In this document: positions 39,372 to 52,704 of the stretch, piece by piece | Position numbering within the stretch: position 1 is the stretch's first letter | Layout of the letters: the number at the start of each line of letters is the position of its first letter | Source: Latrodectus hesperus | Taxonomy: Eukaryota > Arthropoda > Arachnida > Araneae > Theridiidae | Assembly (NCBI GenBank): GCA_037975125.1 | Contig: CM075855.1 | Span: 86,501,206-86,565,205, forward strand | Direction: 5' to 3' | Length of the DNA: 64,000 bases | Notes under the pieces: model-generated | Told to the model about the DNA's origin: nothing | The model's database searches: none | Seen by the model: only the letters and a program-made list of their open reading frames with translations | Translations under genes and position numbers: made by a program

Positions 39372-40469
39372 ATGCCTTCTTTGCAAGAAAAAGCGCTACT
39401 TGTAAAATTGTTCTACCAGAGCCAGCAGAACTCCGTTGCAGCTGTAAAAGAATTTCGCCGTATGAAGCAGATACGAAAAGGTCCAATGCCTCCATGTGCG
39501 TTACGCAAGATGATGCAGAAATTTGAAAGAACTGGACAACTTGCAATTCTTCCCGGTAGAGGACGAAAGCTAATCCAGTCTTCTAGCGTCGAAAATGTGG
39601 CTACCGCGGTCGTTGAAGCCAGCAGTCAGTCACCGGATGGTAGTGTGAGTGTGCCAGTTGTTTCCCGTGTATTGGATATGCCGTATTCCACTGTACGAAA
39701 AATCTTACGGTGGATTTTGCATTTTTATCCCTACAAAATCAAGCCTCTGCACTTGTTGCAAGACGGGGACTCAGAGGTTCGTAAAACTTTTGCACTTCAG
39801 TTCCTTGCTCGAATGGTGGTTGACGTCACTTGGCCTTGGAATATTCTGTGGACTGATGAAGCCCACTTTCAACTTAATGGGCAAATCAACGCCCACAATT
39901 GTCGAATTTGGGCAGCGGAAAACCCTCGCGCTATTCAGGAAAAACCCTTGCACCCTGAAAAAGTGACAGTATAGTGCAGGTTAACGCCTACTTTTGTGAT
40001 TGGACCGTATTTGTTTGAAGAAATAAGTGTAAATGGAATCAAAACCTGTTCGATTACAGGACAACGGTACCAAAATATGCTGAGGGATTTTGTAATCCCA
40101 CAACTTCAGCAGCGTGGATACCTTCAGGACATCATTTTCATGCAGGATGGCGCACCTCCTCATATTGATCGTCGTGTAAAGCAACTGTTAACACAGCATT
40201 TTACTGAGGCACAGGTTATCAGCCGTCATTTCAATACGGCATGGCCTCCTCGTTCGCCGGATATCACCCCCTGCGACTTTTGGTTGTGGGGTTTTTTGAA
40301 GGACAATGTCTACCGTAAAAGGCCAGCATCTGTACCAGATCTGAAGGACAGCATTCGGTGCCATATCCTTGAAATTCCGACAGACTCACTCCGGTCTGCT
40401 GTCGAAAATATGGTTCTGCGATTAGAGCACATTGTTGAAAATGAAGGGGGGCATATTGAACAGTTGTAA
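39372..40469 (+). pseudogene. Tc1/mariner-like (DUF4817-type) transposase, one premature stop
   Basis: The frame encodes a DDE transposase of 365 positions, broken only by a TAG at codon 201 (39972-39974), where relatives usually carry Trp (TGG), so one transition could explain the break. The N-terminal region (residues 1-75) is a helix-turn-helix like the DUF4817 domain (SVAAVKEFRRM, FERTGQL), followed by GRGRK and a second DNA-binding region. Catalytic residues are Asp162 in WTDEAHF, Asp259 in MQDGAPPH and Asp302 in TPCDFWLWG, 42 residues after the second. That spacing is wider than mariner D34D and near the DD41D of rosa-like elements. The start at 39372 (MPSLQEKALL) fits family N-termini; an in-frame ATG at 39273 would add 33 unlikely residues. 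Unless the stop is read through, the element is non-autonomous. Confidence 0.88.
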
Positions 40470-40525
40470 TGCTACTTTTTTATTATTATTATTTAACATT
40501 TATAAAGCATATCAAATGTTTTATG

Positions 40526-40682
40526 TACAGTGCCATCTATCGGCGAAATTTTGTACGATGTTTTTAAAATAAATGTCAAGCGCATCATTTGAATTATCTG
40601 TAGTTCAAATTTTATCTCATTTGGACAAATAGAACGTATTCTACAACCCTCTGAAGTTGAAACTCATTTCTTGCTAACCCTG
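40526..40682 (-). repeat. Right 157-bp terminal inverted repeat
   Basis: Partner of 39082-39238. Its outer end reads GCTAACCCTG followed by the TA target site. Confidence 0.93.
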
Positions 40683-40684
40683 TA

Positions 40685-41720
40685 TATATCAGTTAGTTAT
40701 CATTTTAGGTCTTATATTTGGTAGTTTCGAAAGTACACACACACATACATTTAAAAATTCTATTTTATGTCTAATTGTTTTAATTCTGTAATTCTATTCT
40801 ATTTCTTATTATTTTTTTTATTCTGTTTTATGTCTTAAGAATTTCTAACATGTATGACTTACCACGATAAGAAAACTTCTACTTATTTACGTCGACTTTC
40901 TAATTCTTAGAATAAATTTACTAAACATTTGTTCTATTAATTTGTTAAATTACTTAACAGAGTCAATTCAATTGAATAAATTTATTTAAGATTTTGATTG
41001 ATTCATTATATATTTTTACATATTTTTTAAATCAATTTTCTGGTTGCTTTAATTTTTTTCTTTCTGATTTCTTTTTGTAATTAATCAAAAATTACTCATT
41101 ATGATCTTGGAAAGATATTAAATATGTCGATAACTTCGGAGAAATTAAAAATTCAAAAACTGCTGTAGTTTTATATCGAAGCATTTCATCACTTTTCATC
41201 CTTAGATTTCTTAAGAACATGGAAGTTTAAATACTAATTCTGAATTACCTGATGAATTTCATTTAATGGCTCAGAGTTTCATTGTTTTATCTTGATAACT
41301 GTTCAGAAACTTTACATGTTAGCTCAGAATAAAAAAATTACGAAGAATAATTAGATAAAAATACAGTCACGTGATCACTATTTGTCAAAACATTTTACTG
41401 AAATTCTAAAATAGATTTATACAAAAATTACTGAAATAAATTTTAAATATAAAAAAAATCGAATTTGTAAAGTACCTGTGGTGTTATCCCATTATCTATT
41501 TCAGGAAACAAAATACATAGCCAAACTGCAATTGAACGCCAATTATTGCAATTGAGTAAACGGACTTATGTTTTATATTTATTATTACAATAAAGCTCAC
41601 GCTTTATATATTATAATTCTTAGTTCATGAAAGATTGAAGTTTATGATTATAAAATTAGAATATGAATTAAAAATAAAGTCTTTATCCATTTCTGCAATG
41701 AAGATACAAGTTCTTTCTTT

Positions 41721-41760
<40 letters not shown>

Positions 41761-41887
41761 ATGATTAAATTTTATAAAACCTGGAGACACTTTTTTATCG
41801 AGTTGATGAGGAAATTTAAAGCACAATTTTTCTGTCATTATTTAAATACTATTCGATACTCATATATCTATACCAAATCATCAAGTA
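40685..41887. other. AT-rich non-coding stretch with a 32-base poly-A run
   Basis: No gene is supported. An uninterrupted run of 32 A lies at 41727-41758; an AATAAA word sits about 55 bases before it. It could be the tail of an old retroposed sequence, but no source gene or target duplication was recognised. Confidence 0.5.
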
Positions 41888-42400
41888 TTAAAATCTTCTA
41901 CAGTTGAAATGGCAAAAGTCAAACTTCTGCCGCTTAAAAATGAGACTTTTAAGTGATGGGAAGGTCCGCTTTAGCCCTTTTACCCTGAAAAATGCCCCTT
42001 CGGGTGGTAATCTTTCCCACACAAATGCCTCACGCAGAGTGATTTGGAGAAGCAATCTGCCCCGAAATAAACGGGACCGACCACAGAAGAAAAGGAATGA
42101 AAAATGCCCGTCTGACACACGTCCGATCCCTTTCGTAGGGGGTGTTAATTTGACGCGGTCCAGCGGTGCCACTCACATTCCTGACCAACCACCCAGAATC
42201 ATTTCTTGAACATGACAAGATGGTAGGTGGCGAGGGAAAGAAAAAAAAAGTCAGAAAACGAAATGTTATCGGGGTCGACCGGCCTGTCGGGGGTGAGGCT
42301 AGGGAGGAAAAAAAAGTAAAAGAATCTTCCGTGGGAAAGCACAGTACGTGCCTAGGTGCTAAATGCCATTCTGCCTGGGGCACCCGATGAGATGGTTAAT
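41888..42400. other. GC-richer block of unknown function
   Basis: About 500 bp are clearly richer in GC and CpG than the flanks and are open on both strands (94-117 codons in overlapping frames), which is typical of a composition effect. No protein family, terminal repeat or splice signal is recognised. It may be a conserved regulatory region or a decayed mobile element. Confidence 0.35.
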
Positions 42401-44299
42401 TGTCTGACGTATTATGTAGCAGAAAGCGAAATTGGTCGAAATGAGGGTTATTTTTTTCATGTTTCCAGCTGTTGACTCCTTGGTAAAGAAACCTAGAGGG
42501 AAACAATCTCTTCTGACAATGGAAGAAAACAGTTATTACCATCATAATCTTTAAAACGTTCTAAGAGGATACATTTCTTCTTCAAATCGTTTTCAGTGAA
42601 CAGCTTCTGAGCAATTTTTGTAGATGGGTATTTTTCAAGTACAGTCAAAGACTGTACTTTGGTGATTACAGTCATTTATATACCGCTCCTTACCTTCAAC
42701 GAGCTCTAGCCGTAAACAAAAAGCGTATTAGTAGAAACATCCCAGCATAAAAGCATTTTACCTATATTTAAATGTAGTCTGATAAACTACACCTATTATA
42801 CAGTTTGCTTGCACTTAACTGAAATCTGTTTAACCTCTCTTATTACAGACTATAATCTATCGAAAGTGAGTTAAAAGTGATCGTTCTGGAAGCTTCAAAA
42901 ACATTCTTACTGTCTTTTAGAATTCATTCCACTTTAAAAACATCCTCACAGTTGTTTTTCCGGACTCACTTAAGCACTTTATGCGTTCATTATGGTCACA
43001 ATACAGGAACTAGCACGAAAATCATGTACTTTGGCTAATTTTTGTAATAAGAAATAACCATTACCATTTTAGAATTTAAAAAACTTGTGTTTTTCATGAC
43101 ACCACTCGGATTTACATTTCAATTAAAGTTTTTTATTTTATTTCAACAATCGAAAATTTCTTTAAAAAAAAAGAATTTATTTCTTAAGAATTTGTGTGCG
43201 TATTTTTCCTACATGATTTTAACTAAACTGTATTTTATATTATGTATTCCATTTCTTCATTTCTAAGAAAAATTAGAATAAATTTGTAATTCTGTGAAAC
43301 AGTAAAGCTTTATTTCGAGTAGTTCCAAACATTTACAATGATAAAATCAGTTCTATATAATTACAAAATACTTGTCATCCAAGTTCATCTTGCACTAATG
43401 TATTTTATACAATATGGGGTATATCTACGTTACAATTAATCCGCTATAATTATACGAAAACGTCAAATATTTCGAAAGAATTTTTTTTCCACTTGTATAA
43501 ACTTTCTTATAAAATAGGATAATTCAATAGCAAAAGCAATATTAAAAATCAAATAACAATATGCAATAATAGTTAGCATTTATAAAAGGAATATAAATTT
43601 TTTCCCGTGCGCGAATAAAGTTTATAACTTTAAAATCCATAAATAGGATTCAATTAAATTTCAGACTAGAAGGTTTTTCACATACAACACATTATGCTTA
43701 ATCAACATACATTTCTCTGTTTTTAGTAGATTGACTACTAATCATATTTTAATATAATGTTCTTTATTTGTAATTTTGATCTATTTTCATGAGTAAACAG
43801 TAATAATGTTTTATATAATATGGTAAAACATATTCAAATCATTTGACAAATTTAATTATGTAAGAAAAAATTTGGTGCTTTTAATTTTAATAAGAACTTT
43901 AATAAATCTATAATTTATTTAGAAAATTTCTTTTAAGCTAATTGATAAACAATAATTTTTTCTAATTTTTATGCTATTTGTAAATAAACTTATTAAATTT
44001 ATTATTATGCTCATTGTACGCTAGCATTTGGGTATATATAATTGATTTGCAATCACGCTGCAGTTTTATAGTTTTCCCATGGAATTATTTTAAGAATATA
44101 TTAATTCTTAAGAATTTTATATAATTCAAAAATAAATAACATGGTACTTATTTCTTTATAATAATTATAGATTAAAATAATCAGCAATAATCTAACGATA
44201 TAAGCGTATTCTAGCCTTTATCCACTGTAAGATTTATTTTTATACAAACTTGCATTTTCTGCTACGTATTCAATGACATTATTCAATTAAAAGAACAAA

Positions 44300-44610
44300 A
44301 AAACTTATTTTTTATGCAAATTGCTTATAAATTATTGAGTATAATTATATAAAAATATTATTTGATCAAAATCTGTTAAACTTGTTTAACTTATTTAACC
44401 TTAAATTGTTAAACCTGTTGATTAAACACTTATTATTTATGCAAATTTTTGATAAATTATTGAGTGTCAATTATACAAAAAGATTATCAAATCAAAAATT
44501 GTTAAAACTGTTAATTGAATAATTAATTTGTTTATGTAAATTTCTGATAAATTATTGAATGTCAATTGTATAAAAATATTTTTGAATTAAAAATTGCTTA
44601 ACCTGTTCAA
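44300..44610. repeat. Three-copy diverged tandem repeat
   Basis: Three successive copies share the order TTATG(C/T)AAAT, GATAAATTATTGA, then AAAATTGTTAAACCTGTT-like words. The marker ATG in each copy falls at about 44314, 44439 and 44534, giving spacings of about 125 and 95. The first unit contains an extra partial repeat of its end. This is a diverged minisatellite. Confidence 0.7.
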
Positions 44611-44726
44611 CAAATACAAAAAGCAAAAGCTTCATTTTAGAAAACAGTGAAGATTTATTTCGTTTCAGCATAAGTAAACCAAGTTTTAAAAGAAAAGATC
44701 CATTGGCACGTTGTTTGAACAACAGA

Positions 44727-44752
44727 GAAATAATGTAATATTACATTATTTC
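44727..44752. repeat. Perfect 26-bp palindrome
   Basis: GAAATAATGTAAT is followed immediately by its reverse complement. The symmetry continues outward as AACAG / CTGTT with one bulged base. Confidence 0.9.
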
Positions 44753-45760
44753 CTGTTTGTACCACCATCGGTCTATGATTTCATAACAACAGAGATTGAT
44801 TTTCTGTTAACAATGAAAATTAATCTTATGAACACAGAAATTAAACGAGAAACGACTTCTTCGTTTGAAGGTTAAGTCAATCTACACATTGTTTCCATGA
44901 TTCTGTGTTGACGAGGAAGATGCATACCATTCCCAGATGCGATAACTTCGGTTGGTGAAATACGAAATTAAGAATCAGGGTTCCGGTTAATAAACATAAA
45001 CTGACGAAGCTTTCCAAAGGGAAGTTTCGATATCTAAACACCAGGAAATTGCCCAAGGGCATCATCTAAGATGCAACATGGTGTTCACCAAGATGCAGCC
45101 TCCAAAACCAAACTCAATATCAAGAACAGCCCCTGATCCGAAAACGACTCAACAAGCCACTTAATTTGCATATTGGATTCGGGGACGGTTGCAACCCTGC
45201 GAGCAGGAATACACAAACAAGCGCGAGCCATCGTAAACGAGGGACAGGTCTTCCGTCAATATTTAGAGAAATGGGCTCTGCTATTGATATATGAGCTCGA
45301 AATTTTAAAGTAAACAGAAACATGTAGAGTTTCAAAGCTTTTGAAAAGTCTTTCTCACGACAACTTAGCATTTTCCGCCTGCGAGAATCCACGATGGTGC
45401 TTAAGCAAAGTCCTTTAATTGGGTTATCGAACGTTAAAATGTCGATAAATTCTTCTCTCATCTACCCTTCTCTTATGAGAAGAGGGTGTAGAAGAGCAGT
45501 TTCATGACCAAGAATTTGGTGAAGAATCGATACTGTCGTTTGAAGGGGGAGAAATTGCCACAATGTCTATCGACCCTTCAGAGAATCCCAATCGAGTGCA
45601 TTTCATCGCCGAATTTTCGATGGACTTGGCGATATGTCTCTCGCAAGTTGACATATCGCATTCATCACAGACAGAAAAATAAATAATTCACCAAGAAAAT
45701 GCTCGATATAAATAATTTATTTTTATATACATATCTTTTCATTTTTAATATTATTTATTT

Positions 45761-46069
45761 ATTTATTTTCCAACGGCGGGCACTTAAGTAACGAACCCTA
45801 CGCCACAATAAGGCCAAAAGCTGCTACTCATTTGTCGTTACCCGGCGGGAACCTGTGAACCAAGTCACGGAAGTGAGTAGCGTTCCCCGCGCCATACCAC
45901 CACAAACCTGTTTATAGGGTGGACCACTTTGATATATCAACACAGAAGAAAGAACAAAGAAACACAGAGTGAACAGAGAAAGGAAGTAACATCCATGCTC
46001 GAACCGGGATTCGAACCCGGGACCCACAGCTCAGAGTTAGGAGCGCTAACCACTCAGCCATCGGTCGGC
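45761..46069 (-). mobile_element. tRNA-derived SINE, family 1, copy 1
   Basis: On the minus strand the element starts with a tRNA-like head: A box TGGCTGAGTGG and B box GGTTCGAATCC, about 40 bases apart. The 5' GCCGACC cannot pair with the matching 3' region, so it is not an intact tRNA gene. A body of about 230 bp follows. Flanks show a 14-bp direct repeat with one mismatch (45747-45760 and 46070-46083), consistent with a target duplication. The same head and body recur at 52212-52704. Confidence 0.8.
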
Positions 46070-46325
46070 AATATAATTTATTTCATAACCGAAATTCGAT
46101 ACAAAGAATTCATTGCAAATAGTTATAACATTTTTCAAATAATAATTAAGGGCCATTAAGAATACAAGCTTATATTAATCACTTAATCACACAAAAACAT
46201 ATTTTTAATATTAATCACTCTTTTTTTCTATTCTTCTGTACACATTAAAAAATGCTTAAACTTTATACATGAAATTAATAGGTGGAAGCCACAAATAAAT
46301 AGATTTATTTGTTGCCTATTTGCTC

Positions 46326-47919
<1,594 letters not shown>

Positions 47920-47976
47920 ATAATATATATGTATATATAATATTCCATAATATTTATATACATATATATTATGGAA
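47920..47976. repeat. AT-rich hairpin
   Basis: Two inverted AT-rich arms (47920-47944 and 47949-47972) flank CCAT. The overlapping word TTCCATAATAT / ATATTATGGAA (47943-47976) is a second inverted pair. It sits at the left edge of the diverged satellite array. Confidence 0.7.
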
Positions 47977-48349
47977 ATTCTAATTATTAGTTAGGAATAA
48001 GAAATGAATGGTAAACTCTTCCACATTGAAAGGAAAAAAGAAAAAATGAGGACAATAAAACAAAAAATTTCCATTCGGACTTATCATAATTTTTTCTGCT
48101 GCTCAGGTATTTCATGAAATATAAAATATATATTGCGAAAATCATAATTAGGTACACAATTTAGAATAAGAAATAAATTACTTATTGAATGAAGAAAATT
48201 TAATTTTAATTAGGCAGTTGATTTGGAATAAGAAACAATAAATGTTTTACTGAACGAAGAAAATTGTAAATTAAAAAAGAAATTTTCGTTATAGTTTATC
48301 GTGATTTGTTGAACAGAAATTTTTATAACTTGTCTCTATAGGTTTTATT

Positions 48350-48447
<98 letters not shown>

Positions 48448-49010
48448 AATTTGAAACAATGGTAAAATCTTAAGGTAAAATTTTCCTCATCGAACGAAAA
48501 AAATGAGGCAACAATAGAATTTTCCATCAAGATATCATAATTTTTTTGTTCAAAAATTAAAAGATAAAAATATATGTTGTGAAAATCATAATTATTAGTT
48601 AGGCCCATATATTGGAATAAGAAATAAACAGTAAATTTTTTATTGAACGAAAATTTTTTTAATGAAAATCAAATTTGTCGTTATGGCACATTGTAATTTG
48701 TTGAACTGAAATTTACATAATTTACGCTTACGTTTTATGAAAGATAAAATATTGAAAATTATAGTTATTAGTTAGATATAAAATAGAAATACGAAATAAA
48801 TGGTATAACTTTTTGACAGAACGAAATAGAGGAATGGTTCCTACTAAGAACAAAATTTCCATTATGAATTATATTAATTTGCTTAACAGATTTTTTAGTT
48901 TAATGAAGTTTAGATTTTATGAAGAATGAAATATAAATCGCAAAAGTTATTAATAGTTAAACATACAAATAGGAATAAAAATAAATAGTAAATATTGCTT
49001 TCTTGAAAAA
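47977..49010. repeat. Diverged satellite array, about 175-180-bp units
   Basis: The phrase GGAATAAGAAATAAA or a close variant recurs near 47994, 48166, 48224, 48614, 48793 and 48972. It is usually followed by a GGTAAA..TTATTGAACGAA block, an AAATTTCCATTATG block and a TTTGTTGAACAG block in the same order. Neighbouring intact units are about 172-180 bp apart. A long (AT)n tract at about 48354-48443 interrupts the array, and one unit near 48224 is partial. This is a decayed tandem satellite. Confidence 0.7.
48354..48443. repeat. (AT)n microsatellite inside the satellite array
   Basis: Alternating AT of about 90 bp inserted between satellite units. Confidence 0.97.
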
Positions 49011-51480
49011 ATTTATTGAAAAAGAAGTGGGTGCATCATTTCGATATACGACATTGCAGTTGGTTACATTATTTCAAATTAAATACTTTCATATCATTCA
49101 ATAACTCATTCCTTAGAAGCTGAAATGAGAAAATAATATCAAATCCATTATTTTACATTTGGGTACTTTGCTGTAAAATGAAATGGTTTTGCATAATAGT
49201 AGGGCAGAAGGGCAATCACCATAAGAATGTATGAAATCGAATTTTTTTTCTCAATATCTTTCACAGAAGATGAAGCTACGAACAAAAATACAGGGAAAAC
49301 ATCTGTTAGGCAGAGATCCATTCAAGTCCATCATCCAAAACATACGTTTGCTACTTTAAGGCGCCAAGCACGCCGTGATATGGTCTTTTTAGGCAGGAAT
49401 GTCCTCAATAACAGTACTTTACTCTTCAAGAATGGAAGATTCTTTGGCTGAAAATCGAAGGAACGCAGGGAAACCTTCATGATTACAGCTTTCGCCTCCA
49501 TCGGTTGAACACGTCAACAAAGGATGCCGGCCGGGGGGTGGACAGGGGTGTGGAGGTATGGGAAAAGTCCCTTTTCTTCTATCTAGCATAGTGTGCGAAA
49601 ATGCAAGGGGGAAGGGGTACACTAGTAATTACAGATAGAGCTCTTTAATTTTTAAAGATATAAATGATGGTGTGTAGCTTTCAATAATTTGCGTAATTGC
49701 TACATGTTTTAGGGTAATTTATCAACGGTAATTAGAATTTTCTTCGGAAACCTAACATGAACCCAGAGTAACCATGTACTTTTCATATTTTCATCGATAT
49801 TTCATTATTATTATATTATAGCAAAATAAACATTGTAAACTAAAATAATGATAGTAAATATTTATTATTATTTTCCTTAATATAATATTTCTATTAATAT
49901 TTGTTAAATCAATCAATAAATAATAATATTTATATAATAATAAATAAATAAATATTTGCTATTATTTATTTGTTAATAGATTTATTGCTCAATTTCTCTG
50001 AAGTTCCTTAAAAATAATTATAATTTTTTATAAATTTAAAGAAAAATTCTATGTCTATTATGAAAATTATAAAAATTTTCTTCAGGACGTTTCCATATTA
50101 ATAAATAAATAAAAAAATATGTTTTTTTTATAATTTTAATAATATTAATCCCAATATACTGTGAAATAGCAGCTATTCACAATCAGCTATAATTTTTTGT
50201 TAATAAAGAACATGAAATGTATTTTATATTTTATTTATTAAATTGTTTTGAAATAATAAAATTTATATTGTTATAAAATCTTCATTAGTTTAACGTTAAA
50301 TATAAAAAATAACATAACATGTTTATTTCTCCTATATTTTTTAAAATAAATAATTAATCTTATACGGAAATGTATATTTCTCCTTGGTTAATTTCGAAGC
50401 TAATACTTGAATCGTTTGAAAGTTTGAAGATAACTTTCAAGTTTTGATAATTACGAATATTTTCGAAAGGAAAACAAATGTTTTCATTTTTAATGAGTAG
50501 CAGATATATAAAGAAACTCTATCTCACCAATCTGAACTCAGAAAGTTAATTCGACTATATAAGAAGATTTTGACTGTTACCTGAAAAGAAAAAAAAAAAC
50601 ACATCATTTAAAATTTTCGGTTTGAGGAAAAGTATTATTTATATTATTTTTATATAAAAGTCATTTCAATTAATGAACATATAAATGAATGAATATAAAT
50701 TACAATTTAAAATGTCTAAAAACTACTTCAGTTTATGCTGAGAAAGATCTACTTTCTGTTATAACATTCAAAATAAATTCAAAACTCGAAAAGACCTACA
50801 GTAGAAAAACTGAAGTTCTTTCAATTTTAACCGAATTTGTAGAATTATGAAAATAAGTTAGGAAATTTTTTCATACGTTGAATTTCAGATTTATTAAACA
50901 TAAAGTGGTTGTTACTTTCGTTCCAGTTGAGATCCTGAGTACGCCACCTTATTACGATTCTTATTGGTTTAAAATATCCATGACGTCAGATAACGTTTCA
51001 TCCACGTCACATCGTATTGAGACAGCGTTGTCAATCCGACTTGTCGATGAATTTGCTGCCTGCCTCCCAATCGCCTTCTTCGAGCGGCAGCAAACAAGGC
51101 GAAGTTCACCATCCAATATCTGAGAATAGTGTCGAAACTCATTATTTTAGTAAAACGATTTCTTATTTAAGAAGCAAAGCATGGGTTTCTTTTTCTTTTA
51201 AAAATATTTTTTATTTATTATATTTTTTGGAGAGTAAAATAAAACGGAAAAGCTCTCTCCTTCATATATTTTCCGGAAATTGCCTCACACGCGGAAAATT
51301 TCCAAGCATCCACATGCATGTGGGTACAATTAGCGCGGCATCCCTCTCCGTTTGAACAACAGGGGTTGAGATCAAATATGGGATACCCCACTTCGAAAAG
51401 GGCAGTTCTACTACAGCAACGATGTATTCTGCCAAGATTTATTATGAGCCATTCGTTAAAAGCAGACATATATGGATGTT
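49011..51480. other. Non-coding stretch
   Basis: No gene is supported. A GC-richer patch at about 49260-49620 includes a G-rich run near 49525-49560. A second patch at about 50990-51370 has overlapping frames on both strands without domains. The interval 49780-50360 is extremely A/T-rich. Confidence 0.5.
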
Positions 51481-51493
51481 AAATGTTTAAGAT

Positions 51494-51904
51494 ATTAAGA
51501 CAGAGGAGGAAAAGCTATTGATCTTTGAAAGAAATATTTTGAGGAAGATTTTTGGACCCATCCAAGTGAATAATGAGTGGAGGATTTTATTCAATCATGA
51601 AATCAATAGAAAATATAGCAAATACGGTGGGACCGATATTGTAAGAACTATAAAGGCATCACGAATAAGGTGGTTGGGCCACCTGTACAGATGCACCGAT
51701 GCTTTTCCCACCAAATAAGTGACATTCTCAAAAATTGAAGGGATTCGTCGTAGAGGACGTCCACCCACGCGGTGGCTGGACGATGTTGAAAAAGACCTCA
51801 AAATAATGGGAGTCAACCGATGGAGGGCTGTTGCGGCTAATAGAGTCAGCTGGAAGAAGATCAGCGAGTCAGCCTTGGTCTGCAATAGGCTGTTGAGCTT
51901 GTGA
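51494..51904 (+). pseudogene. C-terminal fragment of LINE endonuclease-reverse transcriptase
   Basis: The fragment shows the typical C-terminal signature of non-LTR polymerases: NILRKIFGP, then IRWLGHLYR, then RRRGRPPTRWLDDVEKDL, ending before the GAA tail. The reverse transcriptase catalytic core and endonuclease are absent because of 5' truncation. A single in-frame TAA (51716-51718) interrupts an otherwise continuous frame of about 130 residues. The wording is closest to the 'endonuclease-reverse transcriptase' tails common in arthropod RTE/CR1-like elements; the clade is an inference. Confidence 0.8.
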
Positions 51905-51915
51905 AGAAGAAGAAG
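51494..51915 (+). mobile_element. 5'-truncated LINE tail with 13-bp target duplication
   Basis: A 422-bp insertion lies between perfect copies of AAATGTTTAAGAT (51481-51493 and 51916-51928). It contains only the 3' end of a LINE: the C-terminal coding region, then immediately a (GAA)n tail. This is the standard product of incomplete target-primed reverse transcription. The tail unit is the same triplet as in the element at 3701-4391, but the coding tails are unrelated in wording, so two LINE lineages are involved. Confidence 0.88.
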
Positions 51916-52211
51916 AAATGTTTAAGATGACCCTTTAGTGTCTTGTGTACTAACAATTACGGGTTTTTTGTAGAAGATGGTACTTGAGGGTTTTCTAAAT
52001 TTTCCAGCTTAAGACGCGTATAAATAGGGCTCATTATCAACAAAAAATCGTTCGACAGTTATTCCAGCAAGATTTCATATTGCATCTGAAAACCTGTCTT
52101 GTAGCTTGGCAACAGCTAATGTCAATATGTATCTCGAAATAAAATTAATTTTTATAACTCTAGCCTAGCAATAATATTACAATGACATTTGATAGAAAAT
52201 ATATTTTTTTA

Positions 52212-52704
52212 AAGGCAGGCACCGGGACTAACTTTTCACCACAAAAAGGCCAGAAACTGCTCTTCATTTATCATCGTCCGGTGCGGCACGCAGTGAAACA
52301 AGTCACTCCCCCAAAATCCCGTTTATAGGGTGGGCCACATTCATTCATCATCTCACAAGAAAGGACATACATGGCGATGCAGGGGAGCCCTGGATTGTAT
52401 CTTAAGGTTAAAGGGTTCGGAATACTCGCCCATCACTAAGTGCATCATCATTTTGAACCACGGTCAGGTGACGAAGTCACACCTGAGCTAGCACCCTCCT
52501 CTCCACATCCACGCCACACCAGCGGAAGGACTTTGGGCGTCACATATATTAACGTGGACACGTCCCCGACCCACGGACAAAAAAGGATAAGGGGACAGAG
52601 AGAGGGGGGAAGAAAGAAACATCCATGTCCGAGCCGGGATTTGTACCCGGTGGTGTAATCAGCTTAGGTGTCGGAAACGATAACCACTCAGCCATCGGTC
52701 GGCA
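52212..52704 (-). mobile_element. tRNA-derived SINE, family 1, copy 2 (interrupted)
   Basis: On the minus strand the head (ending at 52704) shares GCCGACCGATGGCTGAGTGG with copy 1, and the B box is degenerate (GGTACAAATCC). The body shares the GTTTATAGGGTGG block (plus-strand reading) with copy 1. The body is split by a different repeat at about 52365-52570, so the SINE is the older insertion. A 14-18-bp A/T-rich flanking repeat with a few mismatches is a possible target duplication. Confidence 0.75.
52365..52570 (-). repeat. Repeat family X, nested in the SINE
   Basis: In reverse complement this contains the blocks CCTTCCGCTGGTGTGGCGTGG, GAGCTAGCACC-like, GACTTCGTCACC and GATGGGCGAGTATTCCGAAC, in the same order as at 56186-56712. 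It replaces part of the SINE body when compared with the uninterrupted copy at 45761-46069. The ends are approximate. The family is unnamed here. Confidence 0.7.

Larger units (their letters stand above)
39082..40682 (+). mobile_element. Tc1/mariner-like transposon with long TIRs
   Basis: A 1601-bp element is bounded by TA dinucleotides and begins CAGTGTTAGCAAG / ends as the complement of CAGGGTTAGCAAG. The terminal inverted repeats are unusually long, 157 bp each (39082-39238 and 40526-40682), and about 95 percent identical by eye. The near identity argues for fairly recent insertion. A single transposase frame lies between the repeats and carries one premature stop. TA target sites and CAG ends place it in the Tc1/mariner superfamily. 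Confidence 0.92.
42401..45746. other. AT-rich non-coding stretch
   Basis: No gene is supported. It contains a tandem array at about 44300-44610 and a perfect palindrome at 44727-44752. A somewhat GC-richer patch at about 45060-45660 has a 113-codon minus-strand frame (45120-45461) without recognised domains and a small hairpin near 45465-45487. Confidence 0.5.

Noticed and set aside
41727..41758. Poly-A tail of a processed pseudogene
   Set aside because: No recognisable source coding sequence and no target duplication around it.
45990..46069. tRNA gene on the minus strand
   Set aside because: A and B boxes are present but the acceptor stem does not pair, a body follows, and the same head and body recur at 52.2-52.7 kb, so it is a SINE.
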